64,000 nucleotides of DNA from Dictyobacter vulcani (GTDB taxonomy: Bacteria; Chloroflexota; Ktedonobacteria; Ktedonobacterales; Ktedonobacteraceae): contig NZ_BKZW01000001.1 of the NCBI RefSeq assembly GCF_008974265.1, positions 1,798,001 through 1,862,000 on the forward strand. The letters run 5' to 3'. A model generated the notes under the pieces. The model saw only the letters and a program-made list of their open reading frames with translations, searched no databases and had not been told where the DNA came from. Within the stretch, counting starts at the first letter, position 1. Each line of letters begins with the position of its first letter. Positions 1 to 8,597 of this stretch are shown here, one piece after another. The position numbers were made by a program, and so were the translations under genes.

Positions 1-189
1 TCGCGTCAGCCGATTATTCGCGCCGTCCAACCAGAAATGGTGGGCAGTATTCTGGATCATGCGGGCATGCTGGTGAGTGGCCAGGATATTACGCCAATGG
101 CGCTGGCCTACCAGGCCGTTGAGCTCAATAATGATAACAATGTGCTGGAGCGGGCACTCGATCGAGTGATTAACGCAATGCATATTTAA
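1..189 (+). CDS. C-terminal end of an unidentified protein (5' truncated)
   Basis: An open frame enters from the left edge and ends at a TAA, leaving 62 residues that end in DRVINAMHI. The segment is mixed and helical-looking, with VQPEMVGSILDHAGM and TPMALAYQAVELN, and has no membrane segment. I do not recognise the family from this fragment. Codon use and amino-acid composition look like the neighbouring genes. It is followed by about 260 bases without a gene before the next same-strand gene, so it may end its own transcript. Confidence 0.6.
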   Translation, partial: SRQPIIRAVQPEMVGSILDHAGMLVSGQDITPMALAYQAVELNNDNNVLERALDRVINAMHI

Positions 190-212
190 GAAACTCTCAT
201 TGTAAAATACGC

Positions 213-234
213 GGAGCACACAATAAAGTGCTCC
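213..234 (+). terminator. weak hairpin after the first gene
   Basis: GGAGCAC and GTGCTCC form a 7-bp stem over an 8-base loop 24 bases after the stop codon. It is followed by a T-containing stretch (tcattatta) rather than a clean T-run, so termination is only plausible. Confidence 0.3.
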
Positions 235-449
235 TCATTATTATCAATACTATACATACAAAAGGGCAAGTCTGAGAATATGTTTTGCAGGCCTGACAGG
301 CTCTCAGCACGCACAATTGTCTGTCAGACTTCAAACGTTTACAAGCATGATGCGATTCAATCAGCTCAGCCGTACAGCACAAATTGTACTGGCGGCTTTC
401 CTGATTGTAGTTTAGGGGATTGACATGCCATTAGGGGGTGAAAGGGCTT

Positions 450-3077
450 ATGAGTGATGAGCAAACAATCTATATTAGCCCGGAAGATGATTTAACAACT
501 GTGCGTGAACGTCTGGAACAAATCCAGACACGTAAAGTAACCCTGGTTGTACCCGCACAGACACAATTGCGCAGTCATGTGGCCTGGAAGCTGTTATATG
601 CTCGTGCACGCGAATTGGGAAAGGATGTCCTGATTGTCAGCTCAGATCCTCAGGTACGTTCGGTAGCTCACGCGGTAAAATTTAATGTTGCCCATTCTCT
701 TGAGTCCTCTCAACAAGGACGCTCACGTCCTACGGGCCGTCCTGTACGCAATGCACCAGCCACCAGTCGTACTAAAACAGCAAATCCAAATCAACGTGCA
801 GCATCCACGCGCTCCACGCGGAGTACCAATGGATTGCGTGAGCGCAAGCCCAATGCACGCCTTTCATCTGAGCTTTCCAATCAGGGGCGCGAACCAGTCA
901 ACTATCAGATGCCCGATGCTCAGTTCGAGCATGATGTGGAGGATATTTCCCCATCCACATTCCATTCATCCGAGCATGCTTTTGAGCGCCCATATAATAC
1001 ACCACAGATTCGACCACTGGATCCAGATCAGATTGAAGATCCTGATTTACTGGTTGAGGATTATACGCTGAGTCAAAATATCCGTCAGGCCGCCGGTGAG
1101 TCTTCCAGCCAACCTGATTTCATTCCACCAACGCCGCAGACGAAGCCAAGCAAAAAGTCAAAATCACCGAAATCACAGGCAACCTACCAATCATTAGATG
1201 ACGATGATGATCCTTTTGCTCTACTGGAGGATAAACAACCACCTCCGATGGCAGAGCAGCGAGGCGGGGCGGTCATTGAGCCTCAGGAGCCATATGACCA
1301 TGTCATTCAGGACGTTGCGGAAATGCCAACCAGCGTCATTGATGGTGATTTTAACTTTGGCGGTGAGGGTGATGAGACTATCCCTCCTCCCCAACGTGGC
1401 GCACGCAAGCGCCAGACAACCAAAGGGAAATCTAATCAGCAGACCGCTCAACCCCAACCAGCCGCCGAACGTCCACGCCAGCGGCGCTCTGGAAAAATGG
1501 CGCCACCAGCAACTCCTCCAGCAGCACCACGTTTACGGGCCGAGGAGCTAGACGATGATGATTTGCCACCAGTAGAGGATCGTCCAACCAGGATCCAGGA
1601 TCGCGACACCTTTAGTTATGAACCGACCTCACGTTCCGGCAATAAAAATCCCGATCTGATTTCTCTTCCAGGTGAGCGGCCACGGAATTATGGTGCCCGT
1701 AGTGGCTCTACGCAACGCCCGGCTCCTTCGCAGCGTCCTGCTCCTTTACAACGGACCGGAGGTGGATCTTCACAACGTCCCCCCACCCGGCCATCGGGCG
1801 TACTCAAACCTGCGCCACGACCCTCACAGGATTTACGCTCACGTAAACAACTACCAGCCGATAGGCAACATAAAAAAAATAACAATGCACTGATCTGGAT
1901 TATTGCAGCTATCTTCATCTTTATCATGCTTGTACTGGCCCTGGGAGCTTTTTTTGGTCCTACCGCAACCGCGACTATCACGATTGCGGCACGCAATTAT
2001 TCACATCCCGTCAGTATCCTCGCCAGCAGCAATGCTCAACCCGCCAGTATTCCAGCGCAGGAACTTGTGCATGATTTCACCCGCCAGGCTTCAGAGCCAG
2101 CCACCGGTAGTAAGCTCGTGGGAACTGCTAAAGCTACTGGCAATGTCTGCTTTAGCAATGGTAGCGACGCTGCCGTGATTATCCCAACTGGCACCAATGT
2201 TTCTTCCACAGGTGCCAATGGGATCCTGTTCAAAACAACTGCAGAGGTATCAATTAACAAACAGACCTCATGTGCAGTCGTTCCTCTGCTGGTTCCAATC
2301 GAAGCGCTCAAGCCTGGCGAAACCGGCAATATGCAGGCAGGCACCATCACAATTGTTCCAGATAGCAGTCTGGATAGCATCGCCAAATATAATAACACCA
2401 CCGCAGCCAAACTCAAGCTGACGGTCGTTAATATTGGCGATGTCAAAGGTGGCGGTATGCAACCGGTACCAACAGTGATGCAAAAAGATCTGGACAATGC
2501 CACCAATGATCTACACAAAAAATTACAAGGTGAGATCGATAGCTGGGTAAAAAGTCTGCCTCACGATGGCACATTGGGTCAACTCAACGTCACCGCTGCC
2601 CTGGTCAATCCACCAGCCAGAGACTCGATCGTCGAGAACGGCAATACCTTTCCAGCCCAGCTCAAAGTAACGACACGCATCCTCTATGTCTCTCATAATG
2701 ATTTACAAAATGCTGCTCGCACACAACTCAATGCCGCCATGAAGAACGACAAAGCCTTCGCCAATGATATTGTCCTGAACAATAGCCAGCAAGGTATTAT
2801 CATAACCAATCTTAAACAAAAAATACCTGATAAAAACTCGCTCAAGTTGGATTTTACGGCTACGGCCAATGTTGCAGGTACCTTCAAAAAAGACGAACTG
2901 ATAGGAATGATCTCGTTACAAACACCGGATGCAGCCAGCCAGAAGCTCAAAGCTCAGTTCCATAATATTCAAGATGTGAAAATTACGGTCTGGCCAGAAT
3001 TCATACCCGTGTTACCTGTGAATCATAATAATATTACCATTAACGTTGTCCCTGGTGCTGTTCCAGCTAAACATTAA
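450..3077 (+). CDS. membrane-anchored baseplate J-like protein
   Basis: 875 residues. Residues 1-85 form a compact alpha/beta-looking domain (TIYISPEDDLTTV, KVTLVVPAQTQL, DVLIVSSDPQVRS). Residues about 85-470 are a low-complexity linker rich in Pro, Gln, Arg and acidic runs (SLDDDDDP). One hydrophobic helix lies at about 479-502 (ALIWIIAAIFIFIMLVLALG). The C-terminal 370 residues resemble baseplate J / gp47-type proteins found on the chromosomes of Chloroflexota and cyanobacteria. The predicted topology is a cytoplasmic N-domain with the J-like domain outside. I chose ATG 450 because an AGGGGGTG ribosome-binding site ends 9 bases upstream; an in-frame GTG at 438 lies inside that site. No other phage tail gene is present, so this is not an obvious prophage. 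Function unknown. Confidence 0.75.
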   Translation: MSDEQTIYISPEDDLTTVRERLEQIQTRKVTLVVPAQTQLRSHVAWKLLYARARELGKDVLIVSSDPQVRSVAHAVKFNVAHSLESSQQGRSRPTGRPVRNAPATSRTKTANPNQRAASTRSTRSTNGLRERKPNARLSSELSNQGREPVNYQMPDAQFEHDVEDISPSTFHSSEHAFERPYNTPQIRPLDPDQIEDPDLLVEDYTLSQNIRQAAGESSSQPDFIPPTPQTKPSKKSKSPKSQATYQSLDDDDDPFALLEDKQPPPMAEQRGGAVIEPQEPYDHVIQDVAEMPTSVIDGDFNFGGEGDETIPPPQRGARKRQTTKGKSNQQTAQPQPAAERPRQRRSGKMAPPATPPAAPRLRAEELDDDDLPPVEDRPTRIQDRDTFSYEPTSRSGNKNPDLISLPGERPRNYGARSGSTQRPAPSQRPAPLQRTGGGSSQRPPTRPSGVLKPAPRPSQDLRSRKQLPADRQHKKNNNALIWIIAAIFIFIMLVLALGAFFGPTATATITIAARNYSHPVSILASSNAQPASIPAQELVHDFTRQASEPATGSKLVGTAKATGNVCFSNGSDAAVIIPTGTNVSSTGANGILFKTTAEVSINKQTSCAVVPLLVPIEALKPGETGNMQAGTITIVPDSSLDSIAKYNNTTAAKLKLTVVNIGDVKGGGMQPVPTVMQKDLDNATNDLHKKLQGEIDSWVKSLPHDGTLGQLNVTAALVNPPARDSIVENGNTFPAQLKVTTRILYVSHNDLQNAARTQLNAAMKNDKAFANDIVLNNSQQGIIITNLKQKIPDKNSLKLDFTATANVAGTFKKDELIGMISLQTPDAASQKLKAQFHNIQDVKITVWPEFIPVLPVNHNNITINVVPGAVPAKH

Positions 3078-3088
3078 CAATAGCAAAC

Positions 3089-3152
3089 GTTAACACTGTA
3101 TTGCCTTCTGTCATGCTCATCCGAGCATGACAGAAGGCAATACAGTGTTAAC
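3089..3152. terminator. 30-bp perfect inverted repeat, likely bidirectional terminator
   Basis: Arms 3089-3118 and 3123-3152 are perfectly complementary over 30 bases with a 4-base loop (atcc). It begins 12 bases after the stop of the preceding gene. There is no strong T-run on the + strand, but the stem is exceptionally stable. Confidence 0.6.
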
Positions 3153-3379
3153 AATTATCAGAAAATGTACCAGATTCTGCTACCAGAACAGGGTAGACTG
3201 GACAGAATAAACCAGGCTTAGTTACAATGCTGTATGTTGGATCAATTCTGTCTTGCGCTATGCAACAGAGACAGCATAAGCAAAATTTATACTAGCTTGA
3301 TGATCCGACAGGAACATAAACGGTCACCATATGGTTGACCAGACGCACAAACAGCAGCGAAAATGTTAGGAATACATGC

Positions 3380-3853
3380 ATGACTCGATTGATAGCTTTG
3401 GATGTAGGCGAGGCAAGGATCGGGGTCGCGACCTGTGATACAACAGGTTTTCTGGCCTCCCCCTGCACCACCATCCACGTAACACGCAATGAACAACAAA
3501 CCTGGGCCGCCATCCAAGAGCTTATCAACGAACTGGACGCAGAAGGCCTTGTAGTAGGTTTACCAATTAGTTTGGATGGTCAAATCCATGCACAGGGAGA
3601 GAAAATCCAGGCTTTTGTTGAACGTATGCAAAAATATATTACCCTCCCGGTTACTTTCTGGGATGAACGCCTTTCAACGGTAGAGGCTCAACGCCTGCTT
3701 ACCCAACGTGGACAGAATGGAGGGGAAAAACGTCAAAAACGCGGTGAGGGTCGGCAAGGCTCTCAGGCCAAAAAACGTCGACGCGGTCAAGAAATTGATG
3801 CGTTAGCCGCGACAGTCATTCTCCAGGACTATCTGGATCATCTGGGTAAATAA
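3380..3853 (+). CDS. ruvX: YqgF/RuvX family nuclease
   Basis: 157 residues with an RNase H-like fold typical of YqgF, a family linked to pre-16S rRNA maturation and proposed as an alternative Holliday junction resolvase. Visible motifs are LDVGEARIGVA with Asp8, VVGLPISLDG at 58-67, FWDERLST with Glu96, and EIDALAATVILQDYL with Asp140. These match the acidic catalytic set of the family. A lysine/arginine-rich insert at about 112-137 (EKRQKRGEGRQ...KKRRRG) lengthens the loop before the last motif. ATG 3380 has TTAGGA 8 bases upstream; a longer in-frame reading from 3335 lacks a site and precedes the conserved start. mltG follows after 21 bases, an order common in bacteria, suggesting one transcript. 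Confidence 0.92.
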   Translation: MTRLIALDVGEARIGVATCDTTGFLASPCTTIHVTRNEQQTWAAIQELINELDAEGLVVGLPISLDGQIHAQGEKIQAFVERMQKYITLPVTFWDERLSTVEAQRLLTQRGQNGGEKRQKRGEGRQGSQAKKRRRGQEIDALAATVILQDYLDHLGK

Positions 3854-3874
3854 ACCCATGAGGGGAAAAAACGT

Positions 3875-4975
3875 ATGAGACGACCAAGATCACGAGCAGC
3901 TATTTTCTCAATCCTTGTGGTGGGCATCTTAATATTTTTAGGGGTACTCTATGCCTGGAATACAGCAAACGATATTTTTCTAAGACCTACTGGCACCAGT
4001 AAAACGAATGTGACGGTTGATATTCAACCCGGTGAAACAACCGCTGAAATCGCGGCTGATTTGCAAAAGAAGGGTGTCATCCGCAATGCCTATGCTTTTA
4101 TTATCTGGGCGCGCGTTAAAGGCCTGGATAAAAAGTTAGAGGCTGGCGTCTATAAAAAAATTAATTCCAGCATGACCATTAGCGATATTATTGATAACCT
4201 GCAAAATGGACGCCCAGATGAGATATTGGTCCGGGTGAAAGAAGGCAAGCGTATTGAAGAGATTGCCAATATTGCGGCCGCTGCCAATCTGCCAAATTTC
4301 AATAAAGAGCAATTTTTAACCTACGCCAAAAATGTCAATAAATATCCAGATGCTAACAAATATCCGCTCCTGCTGAATAGCGTTCCAGATGGCGGCAGTA
4401 TGGAAGGTTTGCTCTTCCCCGACACCTATGAACTGGCTCCTACAGCAACGGCACGTGACCTTCTAAAGAGTATGTTAACCGAGATGACCGATAATGTCAC
4501 CAAAAATCATCTGGACCAGGAAGCCAAAAAACGCAATATGGGGGTCTATGACTTTCTGACACTGGCCTCGATCGTCGAGCGTGAAGCTGGTCTCCACGAT
4601 GATAAATCTAAAATTGCCAGCGTCTATTGGAATCGCCTTTATACTGATAGTGGAAAAGCCCAGACAGTTGGTAAACTTCAGGCCGATCCAACCGTTCAGT
4701 ATGCACGCGACAGCGAAAAAACACCGGATAAGTACTGGTTACCCCTGGAAGACAGTGGCGCAAATATCGCTCCTAATAGTAGATGGAATACATATAGTGT
4801 CGTTGGACTGCCACCCAGCCCAATCTGCAGTCCAGGACTGGACAGCTTAAAGGCGGCCGCTAATCCAGCCAACACCAATTTTGTCTACTTCTTTACCGCC
4901 AAAGATGGGAAAACCTATTATCAGGCAACCTTACAACAGTTCCAGGACGAAATGGCTAAGCATCCACTCCAATAG
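3875..4975 (+). CDS. mltG: endolytic murein transglycosylase MltG
   Basis: 366 residues. A signal-anchor helix at about 8-28 (AIFSILVVGILIFLGVLYAW) puts the rest outside the membrane. A LysM-like region (TVDIQPGETTAEIAADLQKKG) is followed by the YceG catalytic domain. LASIVEREAG contains the catalytic Glu at 235, and the family signature GLPPSPICSPG is present near residue 311. MltG cleaves nascent glycan strands and sets their length. The length is typical of the family. The start has AGGGG 9 bases upstream. It sits between ruvX and uppP, giving two consecutive cell-wall genes. Confidence 0.95.
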   Translation: MRRPRSRAAIFSILVVGILIFLGVLYAWNTANDIFLRPTGTSKTNVTVDIQPGETTAEIAADLQKKGVIRNAYAFIIWARVKGLDKKLEAGVYKKINSSMTISDIIDNLQNGRPDEILVRVKEGKRIEEIANIAAAANLPNFNKEQFLTYAKNVNKYPDANKYPLLLNSVPDGGSMEGLLFPDTYELAPTATARDLLKSMLTEMTDNVTKNHLDQEAKKRNMGVYDFLTLASIVEREAGLHDDKSKIASVYWNRLYTDSGKAQTVGKLQADPTVQYARDSEKTPDKYWLPLEDSGANIAPNSRWNTYSVVGLPPSPICSPGLDSLKAAANPANTNFVYFFTAKDGKTYYQATLQQFQDEMAKHPLQ

Positions 4976-5012
4976 GACGGCGATTTCTTCTACCAAAAGA
5001 GAGTAAAATTAT

Positions 5013-5897
5013 ATGGACCTAATGAAATTTATTCAAACCGTAGTGCTGGCTCTGTTGCAGGGTGTAACAGAGCTTTTCCCGATCAGTAGTCTGGGACATA
5101 CAGTGCTTATTCCTGGCCTGGTAGGTTGGGGAGATTTAAATGCGAGCAAAAACTTCTTACCTGTGATCGTGGCACTTCACCTTGGTACCAGTATTGCATT
5201 GATTATTTATTTCTGGCGCGATTGGCTCCAGGTAGTAAAAACCCTGGGCAATACCGTAGTGACACGCAAGATTACCCGTGGCACTGAGGAATGGGTGAGC
5301 TGGCTGATTATTGCTGGTACCATCCCAACTGGAATATTGGGAATACTTTTAAAGCACCGTCTGGAGGCGCTTTTCTCTTCACCATTGATCGTCGCGGCTT
5401 TCCTCTTCTTAAATGGTTCGGTATTATTTGTTGGTGAGGCCTTGCGTCGGCGCTCAGAGAACAATTTAAAAAACTTATCGCCAATTGAACGCGAATCGCA
5501 TTTCCGATCACTGAAAACTCTCTCAATCAAAGAGGCTTTATTAGTCGGACTGGCGCAATCGCTGGCCTTGATTCCTGGCTTCTCTCGCTCAGGTACGACT
5601 ATCGTAGCTGGCTTAGGTGTACGCCTGACCCACGAAGATGCCGCCCGCTTCTCTTTCTTGCTTGGCACACCCATTATTCTGGCGGCGGCTGCCCTTGAAG
5701 TACCACTGCTCTTTCATCAGAATGAGTTCCCATTCTGGTTGATCTTATTTGGGATGGCGCTCTCCGGTGTTGCCGCTTATCTAAGCACCATCTTCCTGAC
5801 CAAATACTTTGAGAAAGGCCGCCTCGATCCATTTGCTTATTATTGCTGGATCGCCGGCATCATTTGTATTATTGTTTTCTCGACTATTCGCGCCTAG
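5013..5897 (+). CDS. uppP: undecaprenyl-diphosphatase (UppP/BacA)
   Basis: 294 residues, polytopic membrane protein with about eight hydrophobic segments. The two family signatures are intact: LLQGVTELFPISSLGH at about 14-29 with Glu20, and IPGFSRSGTT at 187-196 with Arg192. UppP dephosphorylates undecaprenyl diphosphate to recycle the lipid carrier for peptidoglycan and other envelope polymers, and members of the family give bacitracin resistance. An AAGAGAG site lies 9 bases before the ATG. It follows mltG by 37 bases and is probably co-transcribed. A terminator hairpin follows 26 bases after the stop. Confidence 0.96.
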   Translation: MDLMKFIQTVVLALLQGVTELFPISSLGHTVLIPGLVGWGDLNASKNFLPVIVALHLGTSIALIIYFWRDWLQVVKTLGNTVVTRKITRGTEEWVSWLIIAGTIPTGILGILLKHRLEALFSSPLIVAAFLFLNGSVLFVGEALRRRSENNLKNLSPIERESHFRSLKTLSIKEALLVGLAQSLALIPGFSRSGTTIVAGLGVRLTHEDAARFSFLLGTPIILAAAALEVPLLFHQNEFPFWLILFGMALSGVAAYLSTIFLTKYFEKGRLDPFAYYCWIAGIICIIVFSTIRA

Positions 5898-5923
5898 GAT
5901 TTATCAGCCATCAACCCACAAGC

Positions 5924-5967
5924 AAAGAGAGAACAGGTACTATTAAGCCAGTACCTGCTCTCTCTTT
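5924..5967 (+). terminator. intrinsic terminator after uppP
   Basis: A 17-bp stem (AAAGAGAGAACAGGTAC with GTACCTGCTCTCTCTTT, one wobble) over a 10-base loop, ending in a T-rich arm. It closes the ruvX-mltG-uppP group. Confidence 0.8.
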
Positions 5968-6004
5968 ATGCATGATCCAACTCGAACATCCCACCGTACC
6001 GACA

Positions 6005-6020
6005 GCACTTGTAGGCAATA
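6005..6020 (+). repeat. first copy of a GCACTTGTAGGCAATA motif
   Basis: GCACTTGTAGGCAATA occurs here and again at 8031-8046, in both cases followed by a TTTCG-containing stretch. A diverged inverted copy (AGTATTGCCCACAAGTGCT) lies at 8379-8396. The three copies bracket the insertion sequence, marking older repeat DNA into which it jumped. Confidence 0.6.
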
Positions 6021-6071
6021 CGTTTCGCTTAAGCCCAGGGACGGTTTGATCCCTAGAGGAGATGAACGAAA

Positions 6072-6198
6072 GTAGGTTCGACCCTTTGGGTCGATTGGTT
6101 CCCTTCATACTATCCTTGCTTGACCATGAGCAAGCTATGCCATGTTAGGCACTGCGTTCGTGTGGGGAGAGACAATCGACCCAAAGGGTCGAACCTAC
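6072..6198. repeat. 127-bp element bounded by a 26-bp perfect inverted repeat
   Basis: Arms 6072-6097 and 6173-6198 are perfectly complementary (GTAGGTTCGACCC...). Each arm also contains its own small palindrome CGACCC-TTT-GGGTCG. The 75-base interior has no gene. The layout is that of a MITE-like or REP-like non-coding element. Confidence 0.65.
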
Positions 6199-6285
6199 CA
6201 TTTGTATCTCTCTTGATCATTTTTGCATGCGTTGCTTCATGATCATGCCACCATTGTAGCCATTCCATCCATAACCGAAATGTAT

Positions 6286-8022
6286 CCCACATTCCGCAGT
6301 TTCAATCTGAAAAAAAATAGAATTGTTGATAGGCTGGTCCCAGTAACGAAAGGATCTTTTGATGCAGTGGCTGCAAGCGGAGGACAACCGACTCCGTTCT
6401 GGTTCCTGTGCGGATCTGCAACAATTCAATGCCTTCAAAGCATTGGAACACCCAGCGCATCGTTGGTCGAGCCGTAGGCTTGTTGACTTGATTGGGGATC
6501 GTTTGCCCGCTTGCCAGCAATTGCTCACGCAAGCGATGTTCAGCCAGACGGTACACCAACAACGCGAGCACCATGATCAAGCTCAATGCCACAATGCGTT
6601 CTGGTTTTTTTACAAAGACCGAGGAGGCCAGAAACAAGGGATCTTTCAAGAAACGGAAGCCCCGTTCTACGCTGCCCTGCTCCAGATACAGGCTGATCAC
6701 CTCCTCATTGGAGGTGTCCGCTTCATCCACGACATTGGTGGCGATGACAAAACAGGCTTTGCGCTGAGCGTAGGCCAGCAGCTTCGTTTCGTTGAGGATG
6801 ACCTGCGATGTGACACTCCAGCGCAGCCCGCTTGGCTCCGCATCCCGAGCAGGACGGCCTCGTCCTTCAAAGACCGCCTGGCTCTTGAGTTCCACCGAGA
6901 CTTCCAGCCACTCCGGCAGGCCTTTCAAGCTCTGCTCCCAGGCCTGTTGCGCATCCTCTCGACAGGCAAACGACTTGGTGCTCACATGCCACAGCTTCTT
7001 TGCCCACGCGTCTACCTGCTTGTCAGCTTGCTTGCGAGCCGTCTGCAACGCGCGCTTGACCCCATCGACACTGCGAACCACGATCCAACGCTCCGGTCCT
7101 TGCGGCAGATCCATCTGCTGCACAATCATGCTGCGTGTCCCATCAGCGCTGGGCTGCCACGCATCCTCGGCTTGGATCACGGCAGCTTTGGCTTCTTTGC
7201 TGGTTTCAGGAACACGACTGACCCACCTCACCCCAGCTTGATTGAGCTGGCGCACATTTGCCGTACTGTAGAGACCACTATCGGAGACGTAGATGGTTTT
7301 TTCTTCGGGCTCTTGCTGCCGCAATTGAGCATGCAGATCCGCAATAACCTTAACCAGGCTCTCTTTATCGCTGCTGTTCCCCGAAAGAGGCTGCAAAAAG
7401 AGCGGAATATCTCCCTGATGCGTGGTCGCCAGTGCCAACATCCACTGTTTGAGATCTTCGCGATGATCCCGCGAGTAGCCATGGGTAATGGCAATCACGT
7501 GCTCGTTTTCCTGGTTGGTTTCGTAGGCTCCATTGACCGAAAAGGAAGTGGTATCCACATGAAGATGCCGTGCTTTCACCCCAAAGCGTTGGCGGGCCTG
7601 ATGGGCGATGCCAGCGAACACGGTGGTCACATCTTGCGCGTAGAGCCAATCCAGGGTACGTCCCAGGCAATCGTCGTTGAGCATATCAGCGCTGATACCT
7701 GCTCCCAGCAGGTGGGCAACCGGCTTGTTCTCGAAGAATTGTGGGACCAGATAGAGTTGGCGATTGGCAAAACCCAAGCCGTTGAGAATCATGGCGACGG
7801 TTGCAGTTCCATAACTCACCACACGTTGCTGTTTCGGTTCCAAGGCATCCAACCACGCGGCCAAGCCTATTTCCTGACAGACTCCCGCGACAATACCCAA
7901 ATGATCCAACCGTTCGTTCTGGTAATCCTCAGCTCGTTGCATGCTCTTTTTCTGCTCCTTTTTGTGCTGAGACTACCTTATCGAATTTTAGATTTCCTGT
8001 CAATTACCCTGCGGAATGTGGG
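6286..8022 (-). mobile_element. IS1634-like insertion sequence, 1737 bp, with target duplication
   Basis: The element has 14-bp perfect terminal inverted repeats, CCCACATTCCGCAG at 6286-6299 and its complement at 8009-8022. It is flanked by a 6-bp direct duplication ATGTAT at 6280-6285 and 8023-8028. A single transposase gene on the minus strand fills it. Intact ends, an intact reading frame and an exact target duplication indicate a recent, possibly active copy. Assignment to the IS1634 group rests on the protein type, not on a database comparison. Confidence 0.9.
6302..7942 (-). CDS. IS1634-type (DDE) transposase
   Basis: 546 residues. The N-terminal region (LDHLGIVAGVCQEIGLAAWLDAL) matches the DUF4277-type start of IS1634 transposases and is followed by an IS4-like DDE domain. 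Asp residues lie in HLHVDTTSFSV and IYVSDSGLYS, and the last acidic residue is probably in GSVERGFRFLKDPLF (the Y-(2)-R-(3)-E-like region). The frame is complete and ends 3 bases inside the inner border of the left inverted repeat. A long open frame on the opposite strand (6359-8128) is its shadow. Confidence 0.9.
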   Translation of the reverse strand: MQRAEDYQNERLDHLGIVAGVCQEIGLAAWLDALEPKQQRVVSYGTATVAMILNGLGFANRQLYLVPQFFENKPVAHLLGAGISADMLNDDCLGRTLDWLYAQDVTTVFAGIAHQARQRFGVKARHLHVDTTSFSVNGAYETNQENEHVIAITHGYSRDHREDLKQWMLALATTHQGDIPLFLQPLSGNSSDKESLVKVIADLHAQLRQQEPEEKTIYVSDSGLYSTANVRQLNQAGVRWVSRVPETSKEAKAAVIQAEDAWQPSADGTRSMIVQQMDLPQGPERWIVVRSVDGVKRALQTARKQADKQVDAWAKKLWHVSTKSFACREDAQQAWEQSLKGLPEWLEVSVELKSQAVFEGRGRPARDAEPSGLRWSVTSQVILNETKLLAYAQRKACFVIATNVVDEADTSNEEVISLYLEQGSVERGFRFLKDPLFLASSVFVKKPERIVALSLIMVLALLVYRLAEHRLREQLLASGQTIPNQVNKPTARPTMRWVFQCFEGIELLQIRTGTRTESVVLRLQPLHQKILSLLGPAYQQFYFFSD

Positions 8023-8081
8023 ATGTATTGGCACTTGTAGGCAATATTTTTCGTTGAAGCGCTTTTGTGGCCATAAAAATA

Positions 8082-8321
8082 GTGGAGAGGGCGCCACACG
8101 CGGAGGCCAGCATGCGGCGTTCTCGTAGAGCGAGGTGCTCAAAGAGCATCGCATGCCTGTGGCGCCTACACCGCGACGGATCCTGTTTCGTGATCCTCTC
8201 CGAGAAGGTACGGGGAGGATCCACACGATCCCTGTAGGCGCCACAGCACTGCGAAGTCGTTCTTGCACGCTGGCCTGCGCAAACGCAGCAGTGCGGCCTC
8301 CGCGTGTGGCGCCCTCTCCAC
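8082..8321. repeat. 240-bp palindromic element with 27-bp perfect inverted ends
   Basis: Arms 8082-8108 and 8295-8321 (GTGGAGAGGGCGCCACACGC...) are perfectly complementary over 27 bases. Inside is a second nested pair (GTGGCGCCTACA near 8159 and TGTAGGCGCCAC near 8234) and a third around GATCCTCTCC/GGGGAGGATC. The nested pairs would fold into one long branched structure. The sequence is more GC-rich than its surroundings and contains no credible gene. Confidence 0.65.
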
Positions 8322-8358
8322 GTACACATGGCTTGCTGGTCACGTCGAACCATCTCTC

Positions 8359-8421
8359 AACGTGTCGCTAACCGAAAAGTATTGCCCACAAGTGCTAATA
8401 CTTTTCGGTTAGCGACACGTT
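8359..8421. repeat. 25-bp perfect inverted repeat containing the CACTTGT motif in its loop
   Basis: Arms 8359-8383 and 8397-8421 (AACGTGTCGCTAACCGAAAA...) are perfectly complementary, with the 13-base loop gcccacaagtgct. The left arm plus loop resembles an inverted copy of the motif at 6005 and 8031. Between here and the MFS gene (8422-8597) are further small inverted repeats: GGTCGCTGCGATC at 8482-8494 pairs with GATCGCAGCGACC at 8568-8580. Confidence 0.6.
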
Positions 8422-8597
8422 TGGTGGATGATACGATGTACCAGCAACGCTGGTCGCAATCCCAAAGTACCGGCAGCGCTGGTCGCTGCGATCAGTGCAC
8501 GTCCGAGCCAGCAACACGAAGAGAGGAATGGGTCATCGTTTCCAGGGACATGCTCGTACTCCAACAGATCGCAGCGACCATTCGTACCAGCAGTTTT

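Noticed and set aside
450..3077. Prophage suggested by the baseplate-J-like protein
   Set aside because: No other structural, lysis or integrase genes nearby; the protein has a membrane anchor and cellular neighbours.
6359..8128. 589-codon open frame on the + strand
   Set aside because: Antisense shadow of the IS transposase; it crosses the right inverted repeat and has no family features.
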